A stretch of 64,000 bases of DNA, taken from Luteibacter sp. (GTDB lineage: Bacteria; Pseudomonadota; Gammaproteobacteria; Xanthomonadales; Rhodanobacteraceae). The stretch covers positions 44,336 through 108,335 of the forward strand of contig NZ_WNDO01000019.1 in assembly GCF_009912395.1 (NCBI RefSeq), given 5' to 3'. How positions within the stretch are numbered: the stretch's first letter is position 1; each line of letters begins with the position of its first letter. The notes under the pieces were generated by a model. It saw only the letters and a list, made by a program, of their open reading frames with translations. It was not told the origin of the DNA and did not search any database. Below are positions 18,181-27,688 of the stretch, piece by piece. The position numbers were made by a program, and so were the translations under genes.

Positions 18181-21012
18181 ATGTTCCAACCCGGTCAACG
18201 CTGGATTTCCACCGCCGAGCCTGAGCTCGGCCTCGGCACCATTCTTCGCGTCGAAGGACGCGGCGTGCAGGTGCTTTTCGCCAAGGCGGGCGTGCTGCGC
18301 CCCTACGCCGTCGACAGCGCCCCCCTGGTGCGCGCGGAGTTCCGCGCCGGGCAACGCGTCTCCGGCAAGGGCATCGCCTTTCTTGTCGAACGAGTGGAAG
18401 AACGTGAGGGCCTGCTGGTCTACCGCGGCGAAGGTCGCGAACTGGAAGAAGGCCAGCTCGACGACGAACAGGCCATGTCGCAGGCCGACGACCGCCTGAT
18501 CGGAGGCCGCACGGAACCCAACGACCGCTTCGACCTGCGCCTGGAAGCCCTGCGCCGCCGTGCTAACGCCCGTCGCTCGCCGGCCTGGGGCCTGGAATCC
18601 TCCCGCATCGGCCTCGTACCGCACCAGTTGCGTGTGGCCGGCATCGCCGCCGCCCGTCGACCGCCGCGCGTGCTGCTCGCCGACGAGGTGGGCCTGGGCA
18701 AGACCATCGAAGCCGGCATGATCCTCGCCCGCCAGCTCGCCACCGGCCGCGCCGGCCGCGTGCTGTTGCTGCTGCCCGAGACGCTGGTCTACCAGTGGTT
18801 CGTGGAACTGCTGCGCCGCTTCAACCTGTCCTTCGCGATCTTCGATGAAGAGCGCTGCGAGGCCATCGAGCAGGGCAACGACGGACGCAATCCGTTCGAG
18901 GACGAACAGCTCGTCATCGCCGACTTCGCCTTCCTGGAAAGCGCGCCGCGCCGCGCGCGCCAGCTGGTCGAGGCCGGTTGGGACCTGATCGTGGTCGACG
19001 AGGCACACCACCTCGCATGGACACCCGAAGGCGCCAGCCCGCGCTACCTCCTCGTGGAGGAACTGGCCGCGGCGACGCCGGGCGTGATCCTGCTGACCGC
19101 CACGCCGGAACAGCTCGGCCGCGCGGGTCACTTCGCCCGCCTGCGCCTGCTCGACCCGCAGCGCTATAGCGACCTGGACGCCTACCTGGCCGAATCCACC
19201 GGCTACGGGCCGCTGTCGGACCTCGCCAGCGCCCTCGCCGAAGGCAAGGCGCTCGACGCCGACCAGCGTGCCCTGCTCGCCCAGCGCTTCAAGGGCGACC
19301 GCGAACTGGCCCACCTGATCGACAAGCCCAACGCGGGCAACGCGCTGCTTGCCGCGCTGATCGACCGCCACGGCACCGGCCGTGCCATGTTCCGCAACCG
19401 CCGTGCGGGCATCGGCGGCTTTCCCCGCCGCGTACCGGAGATCCTCGCGATCGATCCGGACGCCCTGCCGCCCGGCCGTCGCGACGCCCTGCTCGCCGAA
19501 TTCCGTTCCGATATCCAGCAGCCGCCGTCGCCGCTGGAATACGACTACAACGACGATCCTCGCCTGGCGGCGCTGATCGGCCTGCTGGACGCCCATCCGT
19601 CCGACAAATTCCTCCTGCTCTGCCGCAGCCAGTCCAAGGTGCTCGCCATCGAGGACGCCCTGCGCACGAAGAGCGGCGTCGGCGTGGCCCGTTTCCACGA
19701 AGGCCTGGGCATCGTGCAGCGCGACCGCAACGCAGCCTTTTTCGCGCAGCCGGATGGCGCGCGCCTGCTGATCTGCTCCGAAATCGGCTCCGAAGGTCGC
19801 AATTTCCAGTTCGCCCATCGCCTGGTCATGTGGGATCTCCCGCTCGATCCGGACCTTTTGGAGCAGCGCATCGGCCGCCTGGACCGCATCGGCCAGCGCC
19901 ATGACATTTCCATCCATGTCCCCGTGGTGGCGCAGAGCGCACAGCACATGCTGGCTCGCTGGTACGACGAAGGCCTGGACGCCTTCCGTGGCAGCCCCTC
20001 CGATGGCCGCGAACTGCTGCGCCGCTTCGGCGAACTGCTTTCGCAGCTCGCCGATGAACACGCACGCGGTGACGACGCCCGCGACCAGGAACTGGACTCG
20101 CTCATCGCCGAAACGCGTGCCGCGCACGAAGAACTCTCGGCCCTGATCCACGCCTGTCGCGACCACCTGCTCGAGCTTGCCGCCAGTCGCGATCCGCACG
20201 CGGACGACCTCACCGGCAGCTTCGCCAGCGAAGACAACGATCCGGCGCGCGACGCGTTCATCCAGCGCCTGTTCGAAGGCTATGGCGTGCACACCGAGGA
20301 ACTGAGCCGCGACATCGTCCTGCTCGATCCGCAGTACCTCTCCACCGACGGTCTGCACGGCTTTGCCGATGGCCCACTCTCGGTGACGTTTTCGCGCGAC
20401 GTGGCCCTCGCCCGTGAAGACCTGCCCTTGCTGCGCATGGATCACCCGATGGTGGCCGGCGCAGTGGATCTGCTCGTCTCCGGCGAAGCCGGCAACGCCG
20501 CCTTCCTCGTGGACGACGCGCTGCCCGTGCGTACGGTGCTGCTGCAAGCGGTCTATGTGGTGGAAGTAGTCGCCGACCGCAAGCTCGACGCCGAACGCTT
20601 CCTGCCGACCACGCCGGTCGTGCTAACGGTGGACACGCGCCTCAACGAGCGCTCCAACTTCCGCCCCAGCGACGTGGCGCTGCGTCGCGCACCGGATCGC
20701 AACATCGACGTGGCCCGCTACCGGAAGTTCCTGTCCAAGCTGGTCCCGCCCATGCTCGAACAGGCCAAGGACCTCGCCGAAGGCCGAGCCGAAGTGCTGA
20801 AGTACGAAGCCGCCGAAGTCGCCACGCGCGAACTGGGCGCCGAGTACACCCGCCTGCTGGCACTGCGCACGGTGAATCCGTCGATCACCGCCGCGGAGGT
20901 CGAGGCCGTGGCCAGCGAGCGCGACGCCCTGCTGGCGGCGATCCCCGAAGCCCGCGTCCGTCTGGACGCGGTCCGCTTCGTGGTCAGCCCCGACTTCCTG
21001 GCGATGCGCTGA
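18181..21012 (+). CDS. rapA: RNA polymerase-associated SWI2/SNF2 ATPase RapA (HepA)
   Basis: A 943-residue protein, slightly shorter than the 968 residues of E. coli RapA. The N-terminal Tudor-like domains (FQPGQRWISTAEPELGLG) lead into a SNF2 helicase core with Walker A DEVGLGKT at about residues 168-175 and DEAH at about 272; the helicase C-terminal motif EQRIGRLDRIGQ is present. RapA binds core RNA polymerase and helps recycle it from post-termination complexes. It is transcribed in the same direction as ybiX but has its own function. It is convergent with the rhomboid gene, the stops being only three bases apart. Confidence 0.95.
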   Translation: MFQPGQRWISTAEPELGLGTILRVEGRGVQVLFAKAGVLRPYAVDSAPLVRAEFRAGQRVSGKGIAFLVERVEEREGLLVYRGEGRELEEGQLDDEQAMSQADDRLIGGRTEPNDRFDLRLEALRRRANARRSPAWGLESSRIGLVPHQLRVAGIAAARRPPRVLLADEVGLGKTIEAGMILARQLATGRAGRVLLLLPETLVYQWFVELLRRFNLSFAIFDEERCEAIEQGNDGRNPFEDEQLVIADFAFLESAPRRARQLVEAGWDLIVVDEAHHLAWTPEGASPRYLLVEELAAATPGVILLTATPEQLGRAGHFARLRLLDPQRYSDLDAYLAESTGYGPLSDLASALAEGKALDADQRALLAQRFKGDRELAHLIDKPNAGNALLAALIDRHGTGRAMFRNRRAGIGGFPRRVPEILAIDPDALPPGRRDALLAEFRSDIQQPPSPLEYDYNDDPRLAALIGLLDAHPSDKFLLLCRSQSKVLAIEDALRTKSGVGVARFHEGLGIVQRDRNAAFFAQPDGARLLICSEIGSEGRNFQFAHRLVMWDLPLDPDLLEQRIGRLDRIGQRHDISIHVPVVAQSAQHMLARWYDEGLDAFRGSPSDGRELLRRFGELLSQLADEHARGDDARDQELDSLIAETRAAHEELSALIHACRDHLLELAASRDPHADDLTGSFASEDNDPARDAFIQRLFEGYGVHTEELSRDIVLLDPQYLSTDGLHGFADGPLSVTFSRDVALAREDLPLLRMDHPMVAGAVDLLVSGEAGNAAFLVDDALPVRTVLLQAVYVVEVVADRKLDAERFLPTTPVVLTVDTRLNERSNFRPSDVALRRAPDRNIDVARYRKFLSKLVPPMLEQAKDLAEGRAEVLKYEAAEVATRELGAEYTRLLALRTVNPSITAAEVEAVASERDALLAAIPEARVRLDAVRFVVSPDFLAMR

Positions 21013-21015
21013 TCG

Positions 21016-21666
21016 TCAGGACATCCTCTGGCGTGGCGGCGGTCGCACGCCCCACGCCCAGAGCAAGGCCAGCCCGGCCACCAGTCCGCCCAGATGGGCG
21101 AAATGCGCCACACCGGCCACTGTGCCGGTGATGCCGAAGATCAGTTCGGCCAACCCGTAAAGCGTGACGAACAGCCAGGCCGAAATCGGCACCGGAATCG
21201 GGATCAGCATCAGCTTCTCCCGCGGGAACAACATGGCGAAGGCACCGAGCAAGCCGAAGATGGCGCCGGACGCGCCGACGGTCGGGAACATGCGCCCCGG
21301 CTCGAAGAAATACACCACGGCCAACTGGGCCACGGCCGCCGCCACCAGGCAAGTGAAGTAGTACACGGTGAACCGCCGCGCACCCATCACCCCTTCCAGC
21401 AAGCTGCCAAACATGTACAGCGCGTACATGTTCAGCACGATATGCATGACGCCGCCATGCATGAAGCCGTAAGTCACCATCTGCCACAGACGAAAGCCGA
21501 GACTTCCGCCCTCGCTGGAGAACACGACGTCGGGGCCCAGCGGCCACAACGCGAACCAGCGTGAGAGCGCCAGCGTCTGGTCGTCACCCAGCAAGGTCTG
21601 CAAGGCGAACACTAAGACGTTCGCGATCAATAGCGCACGGGTCACCGGCAACATACGCGACGGCAT
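21016..21666 (-). CDS. Rhomboid-family intramembrane serine protease
   Basis: A 216-residue, six-helix membrane protein. I chose the ATG at 21666, preceded by GAGGGAGCTG, although the frame is open for 33 more codons. The catalytic serine is Ser133 in GASGAIFG and the catalytic histidine His191 in AHLGG; the family pattern GFMHGGVMHIVLNM (oxyanion/helix 2 region) is intact. It cleaves substrates within membranes; the natural substrate is unknown. It is the last gene of a block with gloA upstream (13-base gap) and probably co-transcribed with it. Confidence 0.93.
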   Translation of the reverse strand: MPSRMLPVTRALLIANVLVFALQTLLGDDQTLALSRWFALWPLGPDVVFSSEGGSLGFRLWQMVTYGFMHGGVMHIVLNMYALYMFGSLLEGVMGARRFTVYYFTCLVAAAVAQLAVVYFFEPGRMFPTVGASGAIFGLLGAFAMLFPREKLMLIPIPVPISAWLFVTLYGLAELIFGITGTVAGVAHFAHLGGLVAGLALLWAWGVRPPPRQRMS

Positions 21667-21679
21667 CGATGCAGCTCCC

Positions 21680-22210
21680 TCAGGCCGCCAGCGGGGTCGG
21701 CTGGAGGATCTCGATCCAGTATTCGTCCGGATCGCGGATAAAGGCGATATGGCGCATGCGACCATCCGTCAGGCGCTTCTGGAAGGTGACGCCAAGCTCC
21801 TCAAAACGCGCGCAGGCAGCATTTACATCCGGCACGCTGACGCACAGGTGACCGAAACCGCGCGGCTCGCTGTTGCCGTTGTGATACGGCGTGGCCGCCT
21901 CCTTCTCGGTGCCGTGGTTGTGCGTGAGTTCCAGCACACCCGGCTGGCGCAGCATCCACTCGCGACGCGCCGCATCGTCATCGGGAATCACGGACGTATC
22001 GCCGACCAGCACAAGGTAAACGATGGTGAACGCGGCTTCGTCGAACACGTTCTTGTAGACCGGCGTGAAGCCGAGCACGCGCGTGTAGAAATCCAGCGAC
22101 ACGTCCAGATCGCGCACGCGGATCATGGTGTGGTTGAACACGTAGCCATGGGTCACGGCATCCGGCGATGCGGTGACGCCCGGCAGCGAAGTAAGGTCGG
22201 AAAGGGGCAT
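21680..22210 (-). CDS. gloA: Glyoxalase I (lactoylglutathione lyase)
   Basis: A 176-residue metalloenzyme that converts the hemithioacetal of methylglyoxal and glutathione to S-lactoylglutathione. Metal ligands can be placed as His27, Glu94, His121 and Glu167. The length and the long N-terminal arm resemble the eukaryote/Pseudomonas long form more than the 135-residue E. coli enzyme, but the first ligand is His as in bacteria rather than the Gln of the human enzyme. The ATG at 22210 has AGGAG ten bases upstream. It is probably transcribed with the rhomboid gene. Confidence 0.93.
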   Translation of the reverse strand: MPLSDLTSLPGVTASPDAVTHGYVFNHTMIRVRDLDVSLDFYTRVLGFTPVYKNVFDEAAFTIVYLVLVGDTSVIPDDDAARREWMLRQPGVLELTHNHGTEKEAATPYHNGNSEPRGFGHLCVSVPDVNAACARFEELGVTFQKRLTDGRMRHIAFIRDPDEYWIEILQPTPLAA

Positions 22211-22320
22211 GGGGAAGGCTCCTGGGGCAAACCTTAGAGGGTGGGCATGAAAGAGTGACAAATCAAGCACTCAGGCCCCTCGAAGATTCCTACGTCAACG
22301 CGACGACAACGCAAGATGGT

Positions 22321-22389
22321 TGTAGGAGCGCGCTTGCGCGCGATGCACGGTTACCGCAAGAACCCATCGCGCGCAAGCGCGCTCCTACA
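22321..22389. repeat. Palindromic repeat pair (copy 4)
   Basis: An inverted pair of the repeat family in the 559-base gap between gloA and the permease gene, upstream of a second, unrelated repeat complex. Confidence 0.95.
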
Positions 22390-22442
22390 GGTGAAACGGT
22401 TCGCGAGCACCCATCGCCGATGCGATTGCCACAAGGGTGCCT

Positions 22443-22757
22443 CAGCGTACGGAGAGCCGTCGGGCCGCCGCCGGGGCGCGACTTGAGGAGCCGAGGGTAG
22501 GTGGTCGGACAAGACCGCGCAGCGGGGCCGGTCAGGATGACCGGCCTTTTTCGCCGAGACAGGGATGTCGAGTCGAAAAATCCCGACCACCTGCCCGAGC
22601 CCGAAGGGGCGAAGCCATAAGACGCGGGCCGCGCAGCGTCCCTCCTTTCCCGAGGGACGGCGGAGCGGGAGCGCCCCGGCGGCGGCCCGACGGCTCCCCC
22701 CGCCACGCCCGAGCGCCGCGAGCAATGCCGCAGGCGAGCCCCACCTACGAAGCGACT
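22443..22757. repeat. Composite GC-rich repeat with long inverted arms, non-coding
   Basis: The rest of the 22211-22769 gap has no convincing gene. A 26-base sequence at 22454-22479 is repeated exactly in inverse orientation at 22671-22696, with an inner inverted pair GTGGTCGG (22501) / CCGACCAC (22583). Between them is a terminator-like hairpin. The right part (about 22640-22757) is the reverse complement, with some mismatches, of the last 120 bases of the window, so it is a dispersed element. Open frames crossing it are low-complexity Arg/Pro/Gly translations with no protein character. It might encode a structured RNA, but that is conjecture. Confidence 0.75.
22526..22551 (+). terminator. 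Terminator-like hairpin inside the composite repeat
   Basis: A nine-base perfect stem (GGCCGGTCA with its complement) with a three-base loop followed by five T residues on the plus strand. No plus-strand gene lies upstream: gloA and the permease are both on the minus strand. It therefore either ends an unannotated plus-strand RNA starting near 22400 or is simply part of the repeat. Confidence 0.55.
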
Positions 22758-22769
22758 ACCTCAGCCACA

Positions 22770-24350
22770 TCAATCGCGCTTCGGCGCAAACGACAGCAAC
22801 AGCAACACCACCGCCAACGCACCGTACGCGGCGACGAACTGCCACACCAGCGAACGCGACGCCGCGTCGAGCACCCACGGTAGATAGACCGAGCCGATCG
22901 GCTGCACCGAGTGGATGATGCCGAAGGCCGTCAACACGCCACCCAGCGCGACGATCGCCGCGGCCTTGCGCACGTGCCCATCGATCATCGCCACGACAAA
23001 ACTTGCCCACACCATCGAGGTGATGATGAAGCCGTTGCCGAGAATCACGATGACTGCCATGTCCGAAATGCCATGGCTGTTCTCCGCGTACAACGCGGCG
23101 AAATGCGCCGGATCGACGATGGACGGATCACCGAGCTTGATCGCCAGCAGCCGTGCGATGGCCGGGAAAAATGCGAAGACCACCGCACCCGCATAACGCA
23201 CGGGTGTTGCCTCGAACGCCTGCGTCGTGATGCCGATGGAAACAAACACGAGGATCGGCGCCAGCACGGCGACCGGCAGCAGCTCCACGAGGTTCGACAG
23301 GTAACCGAACACGCCACCCAGGCCGATGATGAGACCGGTTGCCAACGTGTAACCCGTGCGCGCGCCCATCGCCTTGTACGCGGGCTGGCCGATGTACGGC
23401 GTGGTCTGTGCGACACCGCCGCAGAAACCCGCCACCAGCGTCGCCAGCGCCTCGACCAGCAAGATGTCGCGCGTGGAGTAATCGTCACCCGCCGCACGGG
23501 CGCTCTCGGTGACATTGATACCGCCCACCACCATCAGCAGGCCGAAGGGCAGGATCAGCGGCAGGTAAGGCACCGTGGCCGGAAGGCCATCCAGGAAGCC
23601 CAGGCTGGGCAACGGCAGGCCCAGGCGCCACTGCCACGCGGCTGGCGCGTGGTAGCCGCTACCGAGCAGCCCTGAGGGCCCCAGGCCGTAATACAGCGCG
23701 ACACCGACGATGAAGGCACCCAGCACGCCGGGCAAGCCGAACGGCAATCGTCGCTTCGCGATCAACGCGTACAGCACGATGCCCAGGCCCGCGAAACCGA
23801 CCACCGGCACGCGCAGAATCTCGATCAAAGGCAGCAGGCCCATGAGCACCAACGCGATGCCCGCGATGGAACCCAGCAGGCCGGCGCGCGGCACGGAACG
23901 CTGTACCCAGGCGCCGAAGAACGACAGCACGAACTTGAGCAGGCCCATCACGACCAGCGAGGCCATGCCCAGGTGCCAGGTCGCTTCGGCCGCCGCGTTG
24001 GCATCCAGGCCCGCCTGCCGATAACCGGCGAATGCAGGCCCCAGCACCAGCAGGGCCATGCCGATGGTCGTCGGCGCGTCGATGCCCAGCGGCATCGCGG
24101 TGACATCATCGCGCCCCGTACGGACGGCCAGACGGCGGGCCATCCAGGTGTACGCAAGATTACCCAGCAGCACGCCAAACGCCGTACCCGGAAACATGCG
24201 ACGGAACACCAGGTCGGCCGGCATGCCGAAGATGCCGATCAGCGCCGTGGCGAGAAAGGCCAGCAGGGAAAGATTATCGACGACGAGTCCGAGCACGCCG
24301 TTGAGGTCGCCGCCGCCGAAGCGACGACGCGTGGAGATCGTGCCGCTCAT
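22770..24350 (-). CDS. Multi-pass permease, NCS2-like (uracil/xanthine transporter-type)
   Basis: A 526-residue, very hydrophobic protein with about 12-14 predicted membrane segments. Segments such as MPLGIDAPTTIGMALLVLG and GGVAQTTPYIGQPAYK resemble the nucleobase-transporter (NCS2/AzgA) fold, including a Gln/Thr-Pro motif in the eighth-helix region, but the substrate cannot be given. The ATG at 24350 shares one base with the stop codon of the upstream DUF3574 lipoprotein gene (TGATG), so the two are translationally coupled. The frame extends further upstream inside that gene and was not used. Alternatives are a SulP-like or other permease; the family call is moderate. Confidence 0.65.
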   Translation of the reverse strand: MSGTISTRRRFGGGDLNGVLGLVVDNLSLLAFLATALIGIFGMPADLVFRRMFPGTAFGVLLGNLAYTWMARRLAVRTGRDDVTAMPLGIDAPTTIGMALLVLGPAFAGYRQAGLDANAAAEATWHLGMASLVVMGLLKFVLSFFGAWVQRSVPRAGLLGSIAGIALVLMGLLPLIEILRVPVVGFAGLGIVLYALIAKRRLPFGLPGVLGAFIVGVALYYGLGPSGLLGSGYHAPAAWQWRLGLPLPSLGFLDGLPATVPYLPLILPFGLLMVVGGINVTESARAAGDDYSTRDILLVEALATLVAGFCGGVAQTTPYIGQPAYKAMGARTGYTLATGLIIGLGGVFGYLSNLVELLPVAVLAPILVFVSIGITTQAFEATPVRYAGAVVFAFFPAIARLLAIKLGDPSIVDPAHFAALYAENSHGISDMAVIVILGNGFIITSMVWASFVVAMIDGHVRKAAAIVALGGVLTAFGIIHSVQPIGSVYLPWVLDAASRSLVWQFVAAYGALAVVLLLLSFAPKRD

Positions 24351-24802
24351 CAGAACGAGACCTCGGCCGGCTGGGTCACACGCAACACCGACTGGTCGCC
24401 GGTCTTCGCCTTCCAGGCGACGCGGATCGCATCGACCGCCGCGCGATGCGCGGGCGAATCCGGGTAGAGCAGCACGATCAGTTTCGAACGCAACCGTTCC
24501 GGTGCGGATTGATCCTTGCCCTGCCACTGGCCGTAGACATCGACCACGCTCAGCCCATCAGGAAAACGCGGTGTCACTTCCTTGTCGAGGAACTGCCTCC
24601 ACCCCGCTTCGTCGATGCCACCTGGACGGCCCTCCAGGCCCAGGCCGAAATACAGTTCGGTGCGCACCCAGCCCTGGGTGGCGCCCGGGTGGGCCGCGTC
24701 GCCGCTGAGCGTGGCGGCCCCGCTCGCCTGCGGCGGATTGGCCGCGCAGGCGGACGTTGCCGCCAGCAAGGCGGCGAGCAGAAAACCGTGGGAGAGCTTC
24801 AT
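24350..24802 (-). CDS. DUF3574-family exported lipoprotein
   Basis: A 150-residue protein. The N-terminus is a signal with a lipobox-like ATSAC, so it is probably lipid-anchored. The body (WVRTELYFGLGL, FLDKEVTPRFPDGLSVVDVYGQW, then SKLIVLLYPD) matches what I know of DUF3574, a small domain of unknown function. The ATG at 24802 has GAGGT seven bases upstream. It is coupled to the downstream permease by a one-base overlap, suggesting an accessory role in uptake; that link is inference only. Confidence 0.75.
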   Translation of the reverse strand: MKLSHGFLLAALLAATSACAANPPQASGAATLSGDAAHPGATQGWVRTELYFGLGLEGRPGGIDEAGWRQFLDKEVTPRFPDGLSVVDVYGQWQGKDQSAPERLRSKLIVLLYPDSPAHRAAVDAIRVAWKAKTGDQSVLRVTQPAEVSF

Positions 24803-25099
24803 CCGGACCTCGACATGGAACATTTCAAACGGACGTCCATACGGCTAGGCGTCCGATGTGTTGACAGAGCGTACACTGCAATGCAACAAATAGGGAAACT
24901 GGCGCGACGCATCGGCGCCACAAGGGCCTCTACGTGATTCCGCATCCTGTCCTACCGACCTTCCGCGCCGGCCGCTTCGTGGCCTGCCGATGTCGGCTGG
25001 ATGCGTCCCCGCGCGGCTGAAGCCGCCCTTCCATCGCCGTACCGATCCCTGCCGCTGCCCTTGACGGGCGGCGTCCGTCCCGTATTCCCAGGAACGTCC

Positions 25100-27529
25100 A
25101 TGCGCCACACCCGCTTGTCCTTCGCCCTCGCACTCGCCCTGCCCGCCAGCGCCCTCGCACAGCAGGCCGAGCCCACCCAGGCCTCCACCCTCGAACAGGT
25201 CGTGGTCACCGGCACGCACGCGAAGGATCGCACCGTTCTCGACTCCCCGGTGCCGGTGGACGTATTGACCCCCGAAGACCTCCGCTCCGCCGGCGCCGTG
25301 AACGGCGAACTCGGCCAGGCCCTGGCTACCCTGCTGCCCTCGTTCAACTTCCCCCGCCAGTCCAACTCGGGCGGCTCCGACCACGTCCGCGCCGCCCAGT
25401 TGCGCGGCATGAGCCCTGACCAGGTCCTCGTGCTGGTCAACGGCAAGCGCTTCCACACCTCCGCCCTGGTCAACAGCGACACCAAGATCGGCCGCGGCAC
25501 CACCCCGGTGGACTTCAACGCGATCCCGGTCAGCGCCATCAAGCGCATCGAGGTGCTGCGCGACGGCGCGGGCGCCCAGTACGGCTCGGACGCCATCGCG
25601 GGCGTGATCAACATCATCCTCGACGATGCGCCCGAGGGTGGCGAGGTAACCACCACCTACGGTGCCTTCCATACCAATTTCCGCCCCCTGGGCCGCGAGA
25701 TCACGGATGGCCAGAGCAGCTTCTTCAGCGCCAAGGCGGGCACCAAGCTGGGTGGCGCCGGGGGCTTTCTCCGCGCTGGCATCGAGAGCAACAACCACGA
25801 CGCCACCAACCGCGCAGGCCCCGACCAGATCCCCTCCTGGAAAAACCCTTCGCCGGCCAACCTCGCCCTCCAGGGCAAGCGCAACTACGCCGCGGGCGAC
25901 CCGCAGAACGAGAGCTACAGCGGCTGGTTCAACGCGGAGCTACCGCTTGGCGACACAGTGAAAGGCTATGCCTTCGGCACCTACACCCAGCGCCGCACGA
26001 TCGGCGACAACTACTTCCGCTACCCCGACAGCGACGCCAACATCCCGTCCATCTACCCGAACGGCTACCGGCCCGAGTCGCTGGGCCACAACCGCGACCT
26101 CAACCTCACGGCCGGTGCCCGCGGCCGCCTGGGCGAGTGGGACATCGACGGCAGCCTGACCTGGGGCAGCAACACGTTCGACTACGACCTGCGTGACTCG
26201 CTGAATGTCTCGCTGGGCGACGCCAGCCCCACCCAGTTCCATGTGGGCAAGTACAACAGCACCCAGGGCACGGCCAACCTCGACCTGAGCCGCTCCATCG
26301 AGTGGGGCTCGAAGCTGTTTACCCTGGCGACGGGCGTGGAGTTCCGCAGGGAGGGCTTCCGCACCTATGCCGGCGACCCGGCGTCCTACGCGGTCGGTCC
26401 GGTGATCGGCGCGCCAACGGGAGCCCAGGCTGGCGGCGGCCTGACCCCGCAGGACACGGCCAACCTGCACCGGAACGTCGGCGCGGCCTACGTCGACCTG
26501 TCCGGTGACGTCACCGACCGCTTCTTCGTCGATGCGGCCGCCCGCTATGAGCACTACAACGACTTCGGCTCGGCCTGGACAGGCAAGCTCAGCGGTCGCT
26601 ACGCCATCACCGACGCCATCGCGATCCGTGGCGCCGTGTCCAACAACATCCGTGCCCCGTCGCTCAGCCAGGTGGGCTTCGAGTCCACGGGTACCGGCTA
26701 CGGCGCGGACGGCAAGCTGGTGGAGACCCGCGTCCTTTCGGTCAACGACCCCATCGCCCAGGGGCTCGGCGCCCGGCCGCTGCGTCCGGAGAAGTCGCGC
26801 AATGTCAGCCTGGGCGTCACCGCCCAGCTCGGCCAGGGATTCGACGCCTCTCTGGACATCTACCAGATCGACGTGAACCACCGGATCACCCTGTCCAAGC
26901 AGATTTCCCCGGACGGCCTACAGGACTACATCGCCAACCGCTTCGGCGTGCAGGGCATCCAGGGCGTGTCGTTCTTCACCAATGCGGTGGATACGCGGAC
27001 CCGGGGTGCCGAGCTGGTCTCCAACTACCGACAGGCTGTCTACGGCGGCAACCTGATCCTGACGGCCACGTACAGCTACAACAAGAACACCATCCGCCAT
27101 GTCCTGGCCACCCCGCCGGAACTGGCCGTACTGGGGGCCGACGCGGTGCTGTTCGGCCTGGAGGAGCGCAACACGCTCACCGATGCCGCCCCGCGCCAGC
27201 GCGGCGCGTTCACGGCGAAGTGGGACAGCTCCCGGTGGTCGCTGCTGGGTCGCCTGACCCGCCAGGGTGCGACGACACGCGTCTTCGACTTCGGTGGCGG
27301 CTTCGTGCCCCAGCAGACCTATGGTGCCCGCTGGCAGTTGGATGCCGAGGCGGAGTGGCACGTCACCGATCGCTTCTCGGTCGCGCTCGGCGGACAGAAC
27401 ATCACCGACCAGTATCCGAAGCGCTCCATTCCTGACATCGCCTATGCGGGCAATTTCCCGTACGACGTGATCTCGCCGATCGGTACGAACGGGGCGTACT
27501 GGTACGGCAGGCTGCGTTACAGCTGGTAA
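25100..27529 (+). CDS. TonB-dependent outer-membrane receptor
   Basis: An 809-residue receptor. The signal peptide ends near ALAQQ (residue 20), followed by a plug domain (VVVTGTHAKDRTVLDSPVPVDVLT, then EVLRDGAGAQYGSDAIAGVIN) and a long barrel with C-terminal LRYSW, an aromatic end as required for outer-membrane insertion. The ATG at 25100 is preceded by AGGAA; the frame opens about 100 bases earlier. The sequence is of the general iron-complex/carbohydrate TBDR type without a distinctive ligand motif. No Fur box was seen in the 297 bases upstream, so iron need not be the substrate. Its 3' end converges with the OmpA-like gene over a palindromic repeat. Confidence 0.9.
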   Translation: MRHTRLSFALALALPASALAQQAEPTQASTLEQVVVTGTHAKDRTVLDSPVPVDVLTPEDLRSAGAVNGELGQALATLLPSFNFPRQSNSGGSDHVRAAQLRGMSPDQVLVLVNGKRFHTSALVNSDTKIGRGTTPVDFNAIPVSAIKRIEVLRDGAGAQYGSDAIAGVINIILDDAPEGGEVTTTYGAFHTNFRPLGREITDGQSSFFSAKAGTKLGGAGGFLRAGIESNNHDATNRAGPDQIPSWKNPSPANLALQGKRNYAAGDPQNESYSGWFNAELPLGDTVKGYAFGTYTQRRTIGDNYFRYPDSDANIPSIYPNGYRPESLGHNRDLNLTAGARGRLGEWDIDGSLTWGSNTFDYDLRDSLNVSLGDASPTQFHVGKYNSTQGTANLDLSRSIEWGSKLFTLATGVEFRREGFRTYAGDPASYAVGPVIGAPTGAQAGGGLTPQDTANLHRNVGAAYVDLSGDVTDRFFVDAAARYEHYNDFGSAWTGKLSGRYAITDAIAIRGAVSNNIRAPSLSQVGFESTGTGYGADGKLVETRVLSVNDPIAQGLGARPLRPEKSRNVSLGVTAQLGQGFDASLDIYQIDVNHRITLSKQISPDGLQDYIANRFGVQGIQGVSFFTNAVDTRTRGAELVSNYRQAVYGGNLILTATYSYNKNTIRHVLATPPELAVLGADAVLFGLEERNTLTDAAPRQRGAFTAKWDSSRWSLLGRLTRQGATTRVFDFGGGFVPQQTYGARWQLDAEAEWHVTDRFSVALGGQNITDQYPKRSIPDIAYAGNFPYDVISPIGTNGAYWYGRLRYSW

Positions 27530-27542
27530 CCCTCACCCGACC

Positions 27543-27610
27543 TGTAGGAGCGCGCTTGCGCGCGATAGACCTTGCCGCGAGCCCCCATCGCGCGCAAGCG
27601 CGCTCCTACA
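27543..27610. repeat. Palindromic repeat pair (copy 5)
   Basis: An inverted pair of the repeat family between the convergent TonB-dependent receptor and OmpA-family genes, 13 bases after the receptor stop codon. Confidence 0.95.
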
Positions 27611-27631
27611 ACGGCACCGCAAGCGCGACAC

Positions 27632-27662
27632 AAAAAAAGAGCCCGGCTTTCGCCGGGCTCCT
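27632..27662 (-). terminator. Intrinsic terminator of the OmpA-family gene
   Basis: On the minus strand GAGCCCGGC, a loop GAAA, then GCCGGGCTC followed by seven T residues, 27 bases after the OmpA-like stop codon. Confidence 0.92.
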
Positions 27663-27688
27663 TTCTGTAGCTACCGATCTTGCAAGGA

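Noticed and set aside
22290..22706. A 138-codon minus-strand frame (and overlapping frames) in the gloA-permease gap
   Set aside because: It consists of repeat sequence translated as Arg/Pro/Gly-rich protein, including RSALARDG-type palindromic-repeat translation; no RBS or conserved features.
24803..25099. Cobalamin riboswitch or Fur box upstream of the second TonB-dependent receptor
   Set aside because: No B12-box-like or Fur-like sequence was found; a TTGACA at 24861 has no convincing -10 partner.
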